From NCBI RefSeq assembly GCF_004364585.1, contig NZ_SOAN01000001.1, forward strand, positions 608,814 through 672,813: a stretch of DNA of 64,000 nucleotides, read 5' to 3'. This stretch comes from Nesterenkonia aurantiaca. GTDB lineage: Bacteria > Actinomycetota > Actinomycetes > Actinomycetales > Micrococcaceae. How positions within the stretch are numbered: the stretch's first letter is position 1; each line of letters begins with the position of its first letter. Of the stretch, positions 51,927-60,248 are shown piece after piece. A program made the position numbers and the translations under genes. The notes under the pieces are model-generated. The model made no database searches. It was not told the origin of the DNA and saw only the letters and a program-made list of their open reading frames with translations.

Positions 51927-53590
51927 ACGCCCCGATGAGTCTGACCCTGTTCTGCCTGGGTGCCGTGGTGCTGATTCCGCTGCTGGCCAGCGCGCTGAGC
52001 GTGCTGCTGGGCTCGGCAGCCCGCCGGGTCTTGGGCGTTCTCACCTCTGCGGCGGTGCTCGGCCTGAGCGCCCCGATCCTGGTCCGGGTCACCTCCGGGG
52101 AGACGCTGGAGCTCGCCCTGGGCGGCTTCGAGTCTCCACTGGGGATCACGCTGCGCGCCGACGGGCTCTCGGCGCTGTTCCTGGCGATGACCGCGATCGT
52201 CGGCGCCGTGGTCAGCTGCTACGCCGCCGCCCGTCCCGCCGCCACCGGCAAACGGCTGGTCGCTCAGACCGTTGAGCCCGCGACGGTGACCGACGGAGAC
52301 CACCGGGCAGCCCTGACCGAGGACGCCCCCGCAGCCTGGAGGACCGGCCACGCCGGGTTCTGGCCGCTGTGGCTGGGCTGCTGGTCCGGGCTCAACGCGG
52401 TCTTCGTCTCAGGGGACCTGTTCAACACCTATGTCGGCCTGGAGCTCGTGGGGCTCACCGCCGTGGCCCTGGTGGCCCTGGGCGGCCGCGAGGCCTGGGC
52501 CGCGGCGCTGCGCTACCTCTTCATCGCGGTGCTGGGCTCGCTGCTGTTCCTGATCGGGGTCGCGCTGATCTACTCGGTGACCGGGACCCTGGACATCATC
52601 GACTCAGGTGAGGCCATCACCCAGCTCGCCGCGCAGGGCGACGCCGACCTCGCCGCCGTCGTGCTGGCGCTGTGCCTGATCAGCCTCGGGCTCGCGCTGA
52701 AGGTCGCGCTGGTGCCGCTGCACGGATGGCTGATTCCGGCGCACTCCTCGGCCCCCAGCGCGGTCTCCCCGCTGCTCTCCGCGCTGGTCATCAAGGCCGC
52801 GCTGTTCGTGCTGCTGCGCGCCTGGCTGTGGGTCGCCGGTCCGCTGCCGGAGCTGGAGATCCTGGCCTGGGTGCTCGCCGGGATGGGCACCGCCGCGATC
52901 CTGCTGGGCTCGGTGATGGCGCTGCGGCAGAGCCGGCTCAAGCCGTTGATCGCCTATTCCACCGTGGCCCAGGTCGGGTACTGGTTCCTGCTGCTGCCGC
53001 TGCTGCTGGACCCGGAGACCAGCGCGTTGGAGGGCCAGCCCGGCACCACCCTGGAGGAGGGCGCCGTGCTGGCGGGTGCGCTGAGTGGGACCGTGGCACT
53101 CGCGCTGGGCCATGGGTTGGCCAAGGCCAGCCTGTTCCTCTCCGCCGGGCATCTGAAGGACCTCTACAGCACCGACGAGATCACGGAGCTGCGCGGCGCC
53201 GGCCGAGCACACCCGATGCTGGTGATGAGCATGGGTCTCAGTGCCGTGGGCCTGATCGGGCTGCCGCTGTCGCTGGGCTTCTCCGGGAAGTGGCTGCTGG
53301 CCACCTCCGCCGTCGCCGCTGGGCACTACTGGATCCTGGTCGTGCTGGTGGCCGGGACGCTGTTCAGCGCCGCCTACCTGCTCAAGGCCGTGGCCCCACT
53401 GCTGGTGATGAGCGAAGACGACCAGACCGCGCTGACCCTGCCGCAGGCACAGAACCATCCCGGCGCTTCAGACAGGACCCTGACCGGGAAGGCACAGCTG
53501 GCACCGTTCTTGCTCGGCCTGCTCACCGTGCTCACCGGCTTCCTCGGCGTCTGGCTCACCGGAGTCCTGGAGGTGGGCGCCCCGTGGTGA
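51923..53590 (+). CDS. mrpD: NuoM/MrpD-like proton-conducting subunit 1
   Basis: 555 residues, about 14 helices. Conserved ion-path residues: Glu in NTYVGLELVGLTAVALVALG (TM5) and Lys in LALKVALVPLHGWLIPAHSS and SALVIKAALFVLLR (TM7, TM8). MrpD-type. GTG 51923. Confidence 0.9.
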   Translation: MNAPMSLTLFCLGAVVLIPLLASALSVLLGSAARRVLGVLTSAAVLGLSAPILVRVTSGETLELALGGFESPLGITLRADGLSALFLAMTAIVGAVVSCYAAARPAATGKRLVAQTVEPATVTDGDHRAALTEDAPAAWRTGHAGFWPLWLGCWSGLNAVFVSGDLFNTYVGLELVGLTAVALVALGGREAWAAALRYLFIAVLGSLLFLIGVALIYSVTGTLDIIDSGEAITQLAAQGDADLAAVVLALCLISLGLALKVALVPLHGWLIPAHSSAPSAVSPLLSALVIKAALFVLLRAWLWVAGPLPELEILAWVLAGMGTAAILLGSVMALRQSRLKPLIAYSTVAQVGYWFLLLPLLLDPETSALEGQPGTTLEEGAVLAGALSGTVALALGHGLAKASLFLSAGHLKDLYSTDEITELRGAGRAHPMLVMSMGLSAVGLIGLPLSLGFSGKWLLATSAVAAGHYWILVVLVAGTLFSAAYLLKAVAPLLVMSEDDQTALTLPQAQNHPGASDRTLTGKAQLAPFLLGLLTVLTGFLGVWLTGVLEVGAPW

Positions 53591-55143
53591 CCTGGCTGGA
53601 ACAGATTCCCGGAGAGCTCCTCCCCGCGATCCCGCTGGTGATGGTGCTGCTGTCGCTGACCGCCGCCGTCGCGATCTTCCCACTGCCTGAGAACAGCGTG
53701 AAGCTGCGCGCCGGAATCAACCTCACCGCCGCGGCGACCAAGGTGCTGCTGATCATCGCCCTGGTCCCGGCCGTGGTGGCCGACGGCGCCCGGCCCGAGT
53801 TCTCCGCCCCCTTCCTTCCGGGCATCGATCTGGTGCTGCGGGTGGATCCGCTGGCCCTGTTCTTCGCCGGGCTCTCTTCGCTGCTGTGGCTGCTGACCAC
53901 CATCTACGCGCTGGGATATCTGCGCGGATCGAAGAACAAGAGCAGGTTCTTCGGGTTCTTCAGCCTCTGCGTCACCGCCACCGTGGGCATCTCCTTCTCC
54001 GGGAACCTGATCACGTTCCTGGTGTTCTATGAGCTGCTCACCGTGGTGACCTATCCACTGGTGGCGCACTGGGGCACCCCGGCTTCGCTGCGGGCGGCCC
54101 GGATCTACCTGCGCTACGCCCTGGGCGGCGGACTCGCGGTGCTCATCGGCGTGGTCTGGCTGAGCATGTACGTGGGCCCGGTGGACTTCGCCGAGGGCGG
54201 CGCCGAGGGTGTCACGGAGCTGGTCGCGTCGAACCCGGTCCCGGCGCTGCTGATCTTCGTGCTGCTGGTGGGCGGGCTCGGGGTCAAGGCTGCGCTGTTT
54301 CCGCTGCATGGCTGGCTGCCCCTGGCCATGGTGGCCCCGGCCCCGGTCTCGGCGCTGCTGCACGCCGTCGCGGTGGTCAAAGCCGGAGTGTTCGGGATCG
54401 TGCGGGTGCTCCACGACGTCTTCGGGGTCGAGGCCGCAGCCGAGCTGGGGGTGCTGACTCCGCTGCTGGTCCTCGCGGCCTTCACCATCCTCTACGGCTC
54501 GTACCAGGCGCTGCGCCAGCAGGAGATCAAGAAGCGACTCGCGTATTCCACGATCTCCCAGGTCAGCTACGTGGTGCTTGGGGTGGCGATGGTCAACGTG
54601 CTCGCCACCACCGGCGGCATCGTGCACCTGGTGCACCAGGGGATCATGAAGGTGACGCTGTTCTTCTGTGCGGGACTCTTCGCCGAGGTGATCCGTGCCC
54701 ATACGGTGAGTCAGCTCCGCGGGGCGGGCCGGCGGATGCCGCTGACCTCGGCGGCGTTCACGGTGGGCGCCTTCGGCATGATCGGGCTCCCCCCGACTGC
54801 CGGGTTCATCTCCAAATGGCAGCTGGGCACCGGCGCGCTCGCCTCGGAGCACCCCTGGGTGCTGTGGGTGCTGGTGGGATCCTCACTGCTCAACGCCGCC
54901 TACTTCCTGCCCGTGGTCTACGCGCTGTGGTTCGCCGACCCTGAGGACGTGGACCCGGAGACGCTGGCCAGCGGCGACGCCGCCTCCGACGCCGCTGACC
55001 CTCTGCGTGTGCGCGAGCCCAAGAGCCTGCTGGTCCCGGCGCTGATCACCGCCGGGCTCACCCTGTTCGTCGGGATCGCGGCATCCCTGGCCTTCGCCCC
55101 GCTGCAGGTCGCCCGGTTCATCGCCGAGGGGGTGCTGGGCTGA
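53587..55143 (+). CDS. NuoM/MrpD-like proton-conducting subunit 2
   Basis: 518 residues. TM5 Glu in FLVFYELLTVVTYPLV, TM7 Lys in GLGVKAALFPLHGWLPLAMV, TM8 Lys in AVAVVKAGVFGIVRVLHD, and STISQVSYVVLG. Probably takes the role of the NuoL-like part of MrpA. GTG 53587 overlaps the preceding stop (GTGA); the next gene overlaps by one base. Confidence 0.9.
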   Translation: MTWLEQIPGELLPAIPLVMVLLSLTAAVAIFPLPENSVKLRAGINLTAAATKVLLIIALVPAVVADGARPEFSAPFLPGIDLVLRVDPLALFFAGLSSLLWLLTTIYALGYLRGSKNKSRFFGFFSLCVTATVGISFSGNLITFLVFYELLTVVTYPLVAHWGTPASLRAARIYLRYALGGGLAVLIGVVWLSMYVGPVDFAEGGAEGVTELVASNPVPALLIFVLLVGGLGVKAALFPLHGWLPLAMVAPAPVSALLHAVAVVKAGVFGIVRVLHDVFGVEAAAELGVLTPLLVLAAFTILYGSYQALRQQEIKKRLAYSTISQVSYVVLGVAMVNVLATTGGIVHLVHQGIMKVTLFFCAGLFAEVIRAHTVSQLRGAGRRMPLTSAAFTVGAFGMIGLPPTAGFISKWQLGTGALASEHPWVLWVLVGSSLLNAAYFLPVVYALWFADPEDVDPETLASGDAASDAADPLRVREPKSLLVPALITAGLTLFVGIAASLAFAPLQVARFIAEGVLG

Positions 55144-56954
55144 TGCTGATCGCGCTCTCGCTGCTGACCCCGCTGGCGCTCGTCTTGGCGCTCGGCCTGG
55201 CCGGGCTGCTGCGTCCGCTCACGAAGTTCACGATTCGACGCCGGCTGACCCTGTTCGCCCCGTTGGCCGTGGTCCCCGCCGTGCTGCTGGCACTGCTGGG
55301 GAACCCCGGTTCCGCCACGGCAGCCCTGGAGGTGCCGTGGATGCTGTTCGGCGCGCACTTCGCCGTGGACCTCTATGCCAGACCCCTGCTGCTGATCGCC
55401 GCGCTGCTCTACGGGGCCGCGCTGCTGGCGATCAGCTGGATCAAGCTGCGCGACGCCGAGCGCGGCTCGAGCGCACTCTCAGCGTTCCTGCTGCTCAGCT
55501 TCACCGGCAACATCGGCACCTATCTCGCCGCCGACGCCGCCAGCTTCTATCTGGGCTTCGCGCTGATGAGCTTCTCCGCGGCCGGCCTGGTGATCCATTA
55601 CCGGACTCCGGCCGCTCGGCGCGCCACCCGGGTCTACCTGGTGATGTCGGTGCTCTCCGAGACCGCGATCCTGGCCGCGCTGATCCTGGTGGCCTCCGGC
55701 GGCGGCTTCCTGCTCACCGACGCCCCCGCCGCGGCAGGCACCGCGCACACCGGCCTGATCCAGGGTCTGTTGTTCTTCGGGTTCGGGGTCAAGGCCGGCA
55801 CCGTTCCGCTGCATGTCTGGCTTCCGCTGGCCCATCCGGCCGCTCCGCCGGCAGCCTCGGCGGTGCTCTCCGGGGCGATGGTCAAGGCCGGACTGATCGG
55901 CTGGCTGCGCTTCCTGCCCGAGGGTGAGACCGCAGGAGCTGTGCTGCTGACCTTGGCGCTGATCGGTGCCTTCGCTGCCGTCCTGGTCGGGGTCGTGCAG
56001 CACGATCCGAAGGTGATCCTGGCCTATTCGACCATCTCGCAGATGGGGTTCATCACCGCGCTGGTCGCGGTGGGGCTGCTGGTTCCGGAGCTGCGCGGCG
56101 CGACCTCGGCGGCGGCAGTCATCTATGCGGTCCACCATGGCCTCGCCAAGGGGGCGCTGTTCCTGGGGGTCCCGGTGGTCAAGCACTACGCCCGGGGCCG
56201 GACCGGGATCCTGGTGCTGCTCGGGATGCTCGGCGCGGGCCTGGCGGTGGCGGGAGCTCCACTGACCTCCGGGGCGTTCGGCAAATACGTGTCCAAAGAG
56301 GCCGTGAGCGGGATCGAGGTCCTCGGGGTGGGACTGGATCAGCTGCTGCCGCTGGTGGCCACCGGGTCCACGCTGCTGCTGCTGCGATTCGCCGCCGTGA
56401 TCTCCTCGGCCGACCGTGACCCGCGTCGGCGTGCCGACGGCGAGCTTCTCTCCTGGCTGGGGGTCTGCGCCGCCGGGATCGTGGTGCCCTGGGTGATCGG
56501 CGCCCGGTGGATCACCGATCCGGTGCAGGATGAGGGCGTCGCGGTGCCCAGCTGGGATCCAGGCACCCTGTGGGATGCGACCTGGCCGATCCTGCTCGGG
56601 ATCATCCTCGCGGCGATGGTCTGGGTCGCGGCCCGCCGCGGACTGCTTCCGGGACGCCTGACCAGCCAGGAGGCGCCCGTGGTGCAGCCCGGTGACCTGC
56701 TGCTGGCGGAGGAGTCGCTGCTGCGCCGGGTCGGATCGGGTGGAGGCGCGGCGCTCGATGCCGCGCACGGATTCACCGGCTCCGCCGCCGGGCGTTGGAG
56801 CGATCGCTGGTCCGCCGCCGCGCAGCGCGGACGCCGAGGAGTCTCCTGGGCAGAGGCCCGTCTGGGCGGCTGGGAGTCCACCGGCCTGGTCCTGGTGGTG
56901 CTGCTGACCGGGGTCGTGCTGGCCACGATGCTTCTTCTCGGAGGGAACTCATGA
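55143..56954 (+). CDS. NuoL/M-like subunit 3, TM5 glutamate missing
   Basis: 603 residues. Clearly the same superfamily: FFGFGVKAGTVPLHVWLPLA, SGAMVKAGLIGWLRFLP and AYSTISQMGFITALVA. But at the TM5 position where the two other copies have Glu the sequence is FYLGFALMSFSAAGLV, with Ala. A long soluble stretch (about 520-580) precedes a last C-terminal helix. May be a structural rather than pumping subunit. Confidence 0.87.
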   Translation: MLIALSLLTPLALVLALGLAGLLRPLTKFTIRRRLTLFAPLAVVPAVLLALLGNPGSATAALEVPWMLFGAHFAVDLYARPLLLIAALLYGAALLAISWIKLRDAERGSSALSAFLLLSFTGNIGTYLAADAASFYLGFALMSFSAAGLVIHYRTPAARRATRVYLVMSVLSETAILAALILVASGGGFLLTDAPAAAGTAHTGLIQGLLFFGFGVKAGTVPLHVWLPLAHPAAPPAASAVLSGAMVKAGLIGWLRFLPEGETAGAVLLTLALIGAFAAVLVGVVQHDPKVILAYSTISQMGFITALVAVGLLVPELRGATSAAAVIYAVHHGLAKGALFLGVPVVKHYARGRTGILVLLGMLGAGLAVAGAPLTSGAFGKYVSKEAVSGIEVLGVGLDQLLPLVATGSTLLLLRFAAVISSADRDPRRRADGELLSWLGVCAAGIVVPWVIGARWITDPVQDEGVAVPSWDPGTLWDATWPILLGIILAAMVWVAARRGLLPGRLTSQEAPVVQPGDLLLAEESLLRRVGSGGGAALDAAHGFTGSAAGRWSDRWSAAAQRGRRGVSWAEARLGGWESTGLVLVVLLTGVVLATMLLLGGNS

Positions 56955-57493
56955 GCAGCTGGATTCTGTCCGGGGTGCTGCGCGCGACGGTGTTGGGACT
57001 GCTCTGGTGGGCGCTCTCCGGTGCCGGCGCGGACTACCTGATCTACGGGCTGGTCTCGGTGGTGCTGGCCACGGCCATGAGTCTTGCGCTTCTGCCGCCC
57101 TCCGCGCAGATCTCGCCGCGGCGATGGCCTCGCCAAGTGGGGTCCTGGGTCGTGCTGCTGGGCTGGTTCCTGGGCCAGTCGGTGCGCGGTGGCCTCGACG
57201 TGGCGCGCCGGGTGCTCACGAGTCCGGTGGACATCGACCCCGAAGTGGTGGTGGCACCGTTCGAGCTGGAACCCGGCCATGCCCGCCAGCTCGCGCTGGC
57301 GATGATGAATCTGATGCCCGGCTCCATGGTGCAACAAGTGGTCAGCGCCGAGGGCGAGCCGGCGGACAACACCGCCGCGGGACCGGTGCGCCCACCTGCT
57401 GCGGTCCAGCTGCACACGCTCTCTGTGCAGCTGGACCCGGCAGAGCAGTGGGCTCGGCTGCAGCGCCGAGTCGGTGCCGCCTTCGGGGAGTGA
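56951..57493 (+). CDS. mrpE: Mrp-type antiporter subunit E
   Basis: 180 residues, MrpE/MnhE family: two or three N-terminal helices, then VVLLGWFLGQSVRGGLDVAR and ALAMMNLMPGSMVQQV (MrpE has LTPGT here). Last gene of the operon. ATG 56951 overlaps the preceding stop. Confidence 0.9.
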   Translation: MSSWILSGVLRATVLGLLWWALSGAGADYLIYGLVSVVLATAMSLALLPPSAQISPRRWPRQVGSWVVLLGWFLGQSVRGGLDVARRVLTSPVDIDPEVVVAPFELEPGHARQLALAMMNLMPGSMVQQVVSAEGEPADNTAAGPVRPPAAVQLHTLSVQLDPAEQWARLQRRVGAAFGE

Positions 57494-57541
57494 GGTGCCG
57501 ATGGCACGATCGAAGACGGAGCAGTGGGGCTGGCTCGGCCC

Positions 57542-57913
57542 TCACGCGGGCTGCTCTGCCGCGTGAGCGTGCGGAGTCTGGGCTGCCCGGCGGTTGTGCC
57601 GGATGTGCAACGCCCACGCCGGGAGGCATCCCAGCACAAGCAGCAACACGCTGACATAGCCCATCGACCTGCTCAGGCCGAAGACTGCGAGGAACAGCAG
57701 CATGACGGCGGAACCGCGGGTCGCGTAGACCCTGCCCGGGTGATGCGTGGGGCGGCCCCAGAGCTGCGGAATACGCTCGGTGGGATTCGCCTGGCTGAGC
57801 ATGCGGAACGACATGGTGAACACTATTGAGCCGATGATCAGCGCAGTGACGGGCGGAGACAGCTCCACGCCTCCATGAGATCGATTCACCATCTGTCCGT
57901 CAAACCCTGACAT
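57542..57913 (-). CDS. Small membrane protein of unknown family
   Basis: 123 residues with two or three hydrophobic segments (about 22-40, 65-82, 84-102) and a His/Ala-rich tail. Could start at 57892. Convergent with mrpE, divergent from the small-protein group beginning at 58004. Not recognised. Confidence 0.6.
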   Translation of the reverse strand: MSGFDGQMVNRSHGGVELSPPVTALIIGSIVFTMSFRMLSQANPTERIPQLWGRPTHHPGRVYATRGSAVMLLFLAVFGLSRSMGYVSVLLLVLGCLPAWALHIRHNRRAAQTPHAHAAEQPA

Positions 57914-58003
57914 GCGGTTTCCAGTGTGGTCCAGTGATTCTCTGGCTTTCCGATAGCCTGGAGACTTGGATCACAATCCACCGCCGACGATCGGGTTGAA
58001 CAC

Positions 58004-58249
58004 ATGGCAAGCCGCAAGAACATCATCAGTGGGCTGTTGTTCTTCGCCCCGATCGGCATCGTGGCCTCCGCCATTCCGGGCGCACCGGACTACACGGCAA
58101 GCATCGGCTGGGGGCTGGCCCTGGCGATGCTGGGCACCGCCCTGGTCCTGGCGATGCGCCGTGCCCAGACGCAGCGCAACGGCGCCCAGAGCGAGGAGCC
58201 GCGGGACCAGAAGAAGATGGAGCGCCCTGCGGAGCCAGGGGTGCGGTGA
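58004..58249 (+). CDS. Small two-helix membrane protein
   Basis: 81 residues: two helices (about 7-25 and 32-50) and a charged tail KKMERPAEPG. No family recognised. First of four very small membrane genes on this strand; the stop at 58249 overlaps the next ATG by one base. Confidence 0.6.
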   Translation: MASRKNIISGLLFFAPIGIVASAIPGAPDYTASIGWGLALAMLGTALVLAMRRAQTQRNGAQSEEPRDQKKMERPAEPGVR

Positions 58250-58474
58250 TGAGCGCTCTCAACAAGTATCGGCCTGTTCTGCGGGGGCTTCGCCGCCCTG
58301 ATGTTCGCCCTTGCAGCGTTTTTTCACACCCGAAGCGACCGTGACGACGATCTGACCTTCTGGTTGAACGTTCTGTGCTCAGCCGGCTGGGTCGGATGAT
58401 TGGTGCTCACCGCCGGTGAGCACAACAAGGAACTACGTGAGCAGAAGCTCGCAGAATCAGGAACGCAATCTTGA
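58249..58474 (+). pseudogene. Broken small membrane-protein gene
   Basis: ATG 58249 reads MSALNKY and then needs a one-base shift near 58270 to continue as GLFCGGFAALMFALAAFFHT, a clear hydrophobic helix. An in-frame TGA at 58397-58399 replaces a likely Trp codon (GWVG-stop-LVLTAGEHNKEL), and the frame ends at 58474, overlapping the next start as an intact operon would. Two lesions in a 75-codon gene, so either a pseudogene or two sequence errors. Confidence 0.55.
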
Positions 58475-58686
58475 CCAGCCCGAACGCCACCTACATCCTC
58501 GTGAGCATCGCATCTCTTCTCTCTTCCGCAGCTGCGATGTGGCAGTTCGTCAACATCTGGAACTCTCCAGAAACGAGCACATCCACCTATGTGCTCTTCG
58601 GACTGAGCGTGCTTGTGGCGGTCGCGCTGAACCTATGGCTCGTCGCCCTGGCGCGGCGGCGCCGATATGACCGGAGCTCCGTGTGA
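58471..58686 (+). CDS. Small two-helix membrane protein
   Basis: 71 residues, helices at about 5-25 and 38-60, then RRRRYD. TTG 58471 overlaps the preceding stop; stop overlaps the next GTG by 4 bases. Unknown function. Confidence 0.6.
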   Translation: MTSPNATYILVSIASLLSSAAAMWQFVNIWNSPETSTSTYVLFGLSVLVAVALNLWLVALARRRRYDRSSV

Positions 58687-58898
58687 ACGTGCTGACCGGC
58701 CTGAGCATCCTGATCGGCGGAGTGCTGATCATCGTGTTTCGGGAAAGCATCTACCACACGGGCCGTCGTATGGCTCAGAGTCGGCAGGATGAGCGCCAGC
58801 TGCGCTTCATCAACAAGGTCAGCAGCAAGTTCGTCACCTTCATCGGCATCGGCTGGCTCTTCGTCGGAGTCATCTTCATCATCGAACCGAGCCGCTGA
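58683..58898 (+). CDS. Small two-helix membrane protein
   Basis: 71 residues: helix about 4-20, a basic loop HTGRRMAQSRQDERQLR, helix about 50-68. GTG 58683 (GTGA overlap). Unknown function. Confidence 0.6.
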   Translation: MNVLTGLSILIGGVLIIVFRESIYHTGRRMAQSRQDERQLRFINKVSSKFVTFIGIGWLFVGVIFIIEPSR

Positions 58899-58922
58899 CG
58901 CCAGACTCCCCGACCATCAGTC

Positions 58923-60140
58923 TCAGCCGATCAGCCGATTCACATTCTCGATCGAGAGGCCGTGGCCGGTGACCATCGCGGAGCTGCCCAACACTCCGGC
59001 GCGCGCCCGGGTCTGAGTGCCCACGATGCGAAGATGCTGGGTGGCCAGCGGAAGCGAACGGGAGTAGACCGCCTCACGGATTCCGGCCAGGAAGTGCTCC
59101 CCCGCGGTGGAGACCACACCGCCGATCACGATGACCGAGGGGTTCAGCAGGTTCACGCAGCCCGCGAGCACCGATCCCACCTGGCGTCCGGCATGGCGCA
59201 CCGTGCGCAGCGCCTCCGGATCCCCGGAGCGCACCAGTTCCAGCATCGCCGCAGGGTGGGGCACGTCGAAGCCGCGCTCGCGCAGCTGCGCCGCGATGGC
59301 CGGACCTGAGGCCACCGCTTCCAGGCAGCCGAAGTTCCCGCAGGTGCAGGGAGTGGCGTCCCCATCGGGCGTCGCGATGTGCCCGAGGTCCCCCGCCGCC
59401 CCCTGGGCGCCGTGCTGCAGCCTGCCGTCGCTGATGATCCCCGAGCCGATCCCGGTGGCGACCTTGACGAACATCATGTTGGCCACTCCGGGATAGGCCA
59501 CCGCATGCTCCCCCCGGGCCATCGCGTTGACATCGTTGTCCACCAGGATCGGCACCGCGAACCACCGGCGCAGGTGCGCCGGGATGTCGAAGTGGTCCCA
59601 GCCGGGCATGATCGGGGGGCTCATTGGCCGACCTGTGGCGAACTCCACCGGACCCGGGACCCCCACCCCGACGCCGAGCAGATCCTTGGGGTTTCGACCC
59701 GCCTCTTGAAGCAGCTCCATCGCAACCGCGGCCACCGCGTCGAGCACCGCCACCGGACCGCGGGTGATGTCGAGCTCCTGCTCCTTCTCGGCCAGCACCC
59801 GGGTGGCCAGATCCGTCACGGCGATCCGCGCGTGGGTTCCACCGAGGTCAACGGCGAGCACGGAACGCGCCTCTGGGTTGAACGCGAAGGTGCTCGGCGG
59901 CCGACCCCCGGTGGAGGAGTTCTCCCCGGCGGGGCGGATCAGCGAGGAGTCCAGCAGCTCCTCCACCCGGGCGGAGATGGTGGAGCGGGCAAATCCGGTC
60001 ATCGCCGTCAGGTCAGAGCGGGTGCGCGGGGTCCCGTCCCGCAGCAGCTGGAACAGCGCTCCCGCACTGTTGGGAAGGGCGTTGCCCGCCGGTGCGGAGG
60101 CCAAGCGGTTCTGCTCATCGATCACGGAGATGTAGACCAT
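58923..60140 (-). CDS. ROK-family transcriptional repressor
   Basis: 405 residues. Winged HTH at about 25-85 (SDLTAMTGFARSTISARVEE), then ROK kinase-like domain: VLAVDLGGTHARIAVTDL, VPILVDNDVNAMARGEH, zinc motif CTCGNFGCLEA, and VIVIGGVV. ROK regulators of this type respond to a sugar. Divergent from the sugar ABC operon it likely controls. ATG 60140. Confidence 0.93.
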   Translation of the reverse strand: MVYISVIDEQNRLASAPAGNALPNSAGALFQLLRDGTPRTRSDLTAMTGFARSTISARVEELLDSSLIRPAGENSSTGGRPPSTFAFNPEARSVLAVDLGGTHARIAVTDLATRVLAEKEQELDITRGPVAVLDAVAAVAMELLQEAGRNPKDLLGVGVGVPGPVEFATGRPMSPPIMPGWDHFDIPAHLRRWFAVPILVDNDVNAMARGEHAVAYPGVANMMFVKVATGIGSGIISDGRLQHGAQGAAGDLGHIATPDGDATPCTCGNFGCLEAVASGPAIAAQLRERGFDVPHPAAMLELVRSGDPEALRTVRHAGRQVGSVLAGCVNLLNPSVIVIGGVVSTAGEHFLAGIREAVYSRSLPLATQHLRIVGTQTRARAGVLGSSAMVTGHGLSIENVNRLIG

Positions 60141-60211
60141 ATCTCCAGTAAAGCACCCCTGCTTCGGTCGGCGTGAGATCGAAAGTTCCGAAACAGATAC
60201 CCGACTTTTGA

Positions 60212-60241
60212 TTGACAACCGACAGAAGTGGCCGCTAAATT
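60212..60241 (+). promoter_or_regulatory. Sigma-70-type promoter of the sugar ABC operon
   Basis: TTGACA (60212-60217), 18-base spacer, TAAATT (60236-60241). The expected start point is about 60248-60249, which is the A of the ATG at 60249, so the message is probably leaderless. GAAAGTTCCGAAAC just upstream could hold the ROK operator. Confidence 0.75.
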
Positions 60242-60248
60242 CGTGATC

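Noticed and set aside
52672..53586. 823-codon frame ending at 55143 that begins inside mrpD
   Set aside because: The first 305 codons are out of frame with mrpD, which is conserved throughout; the true start is GTG 53587.
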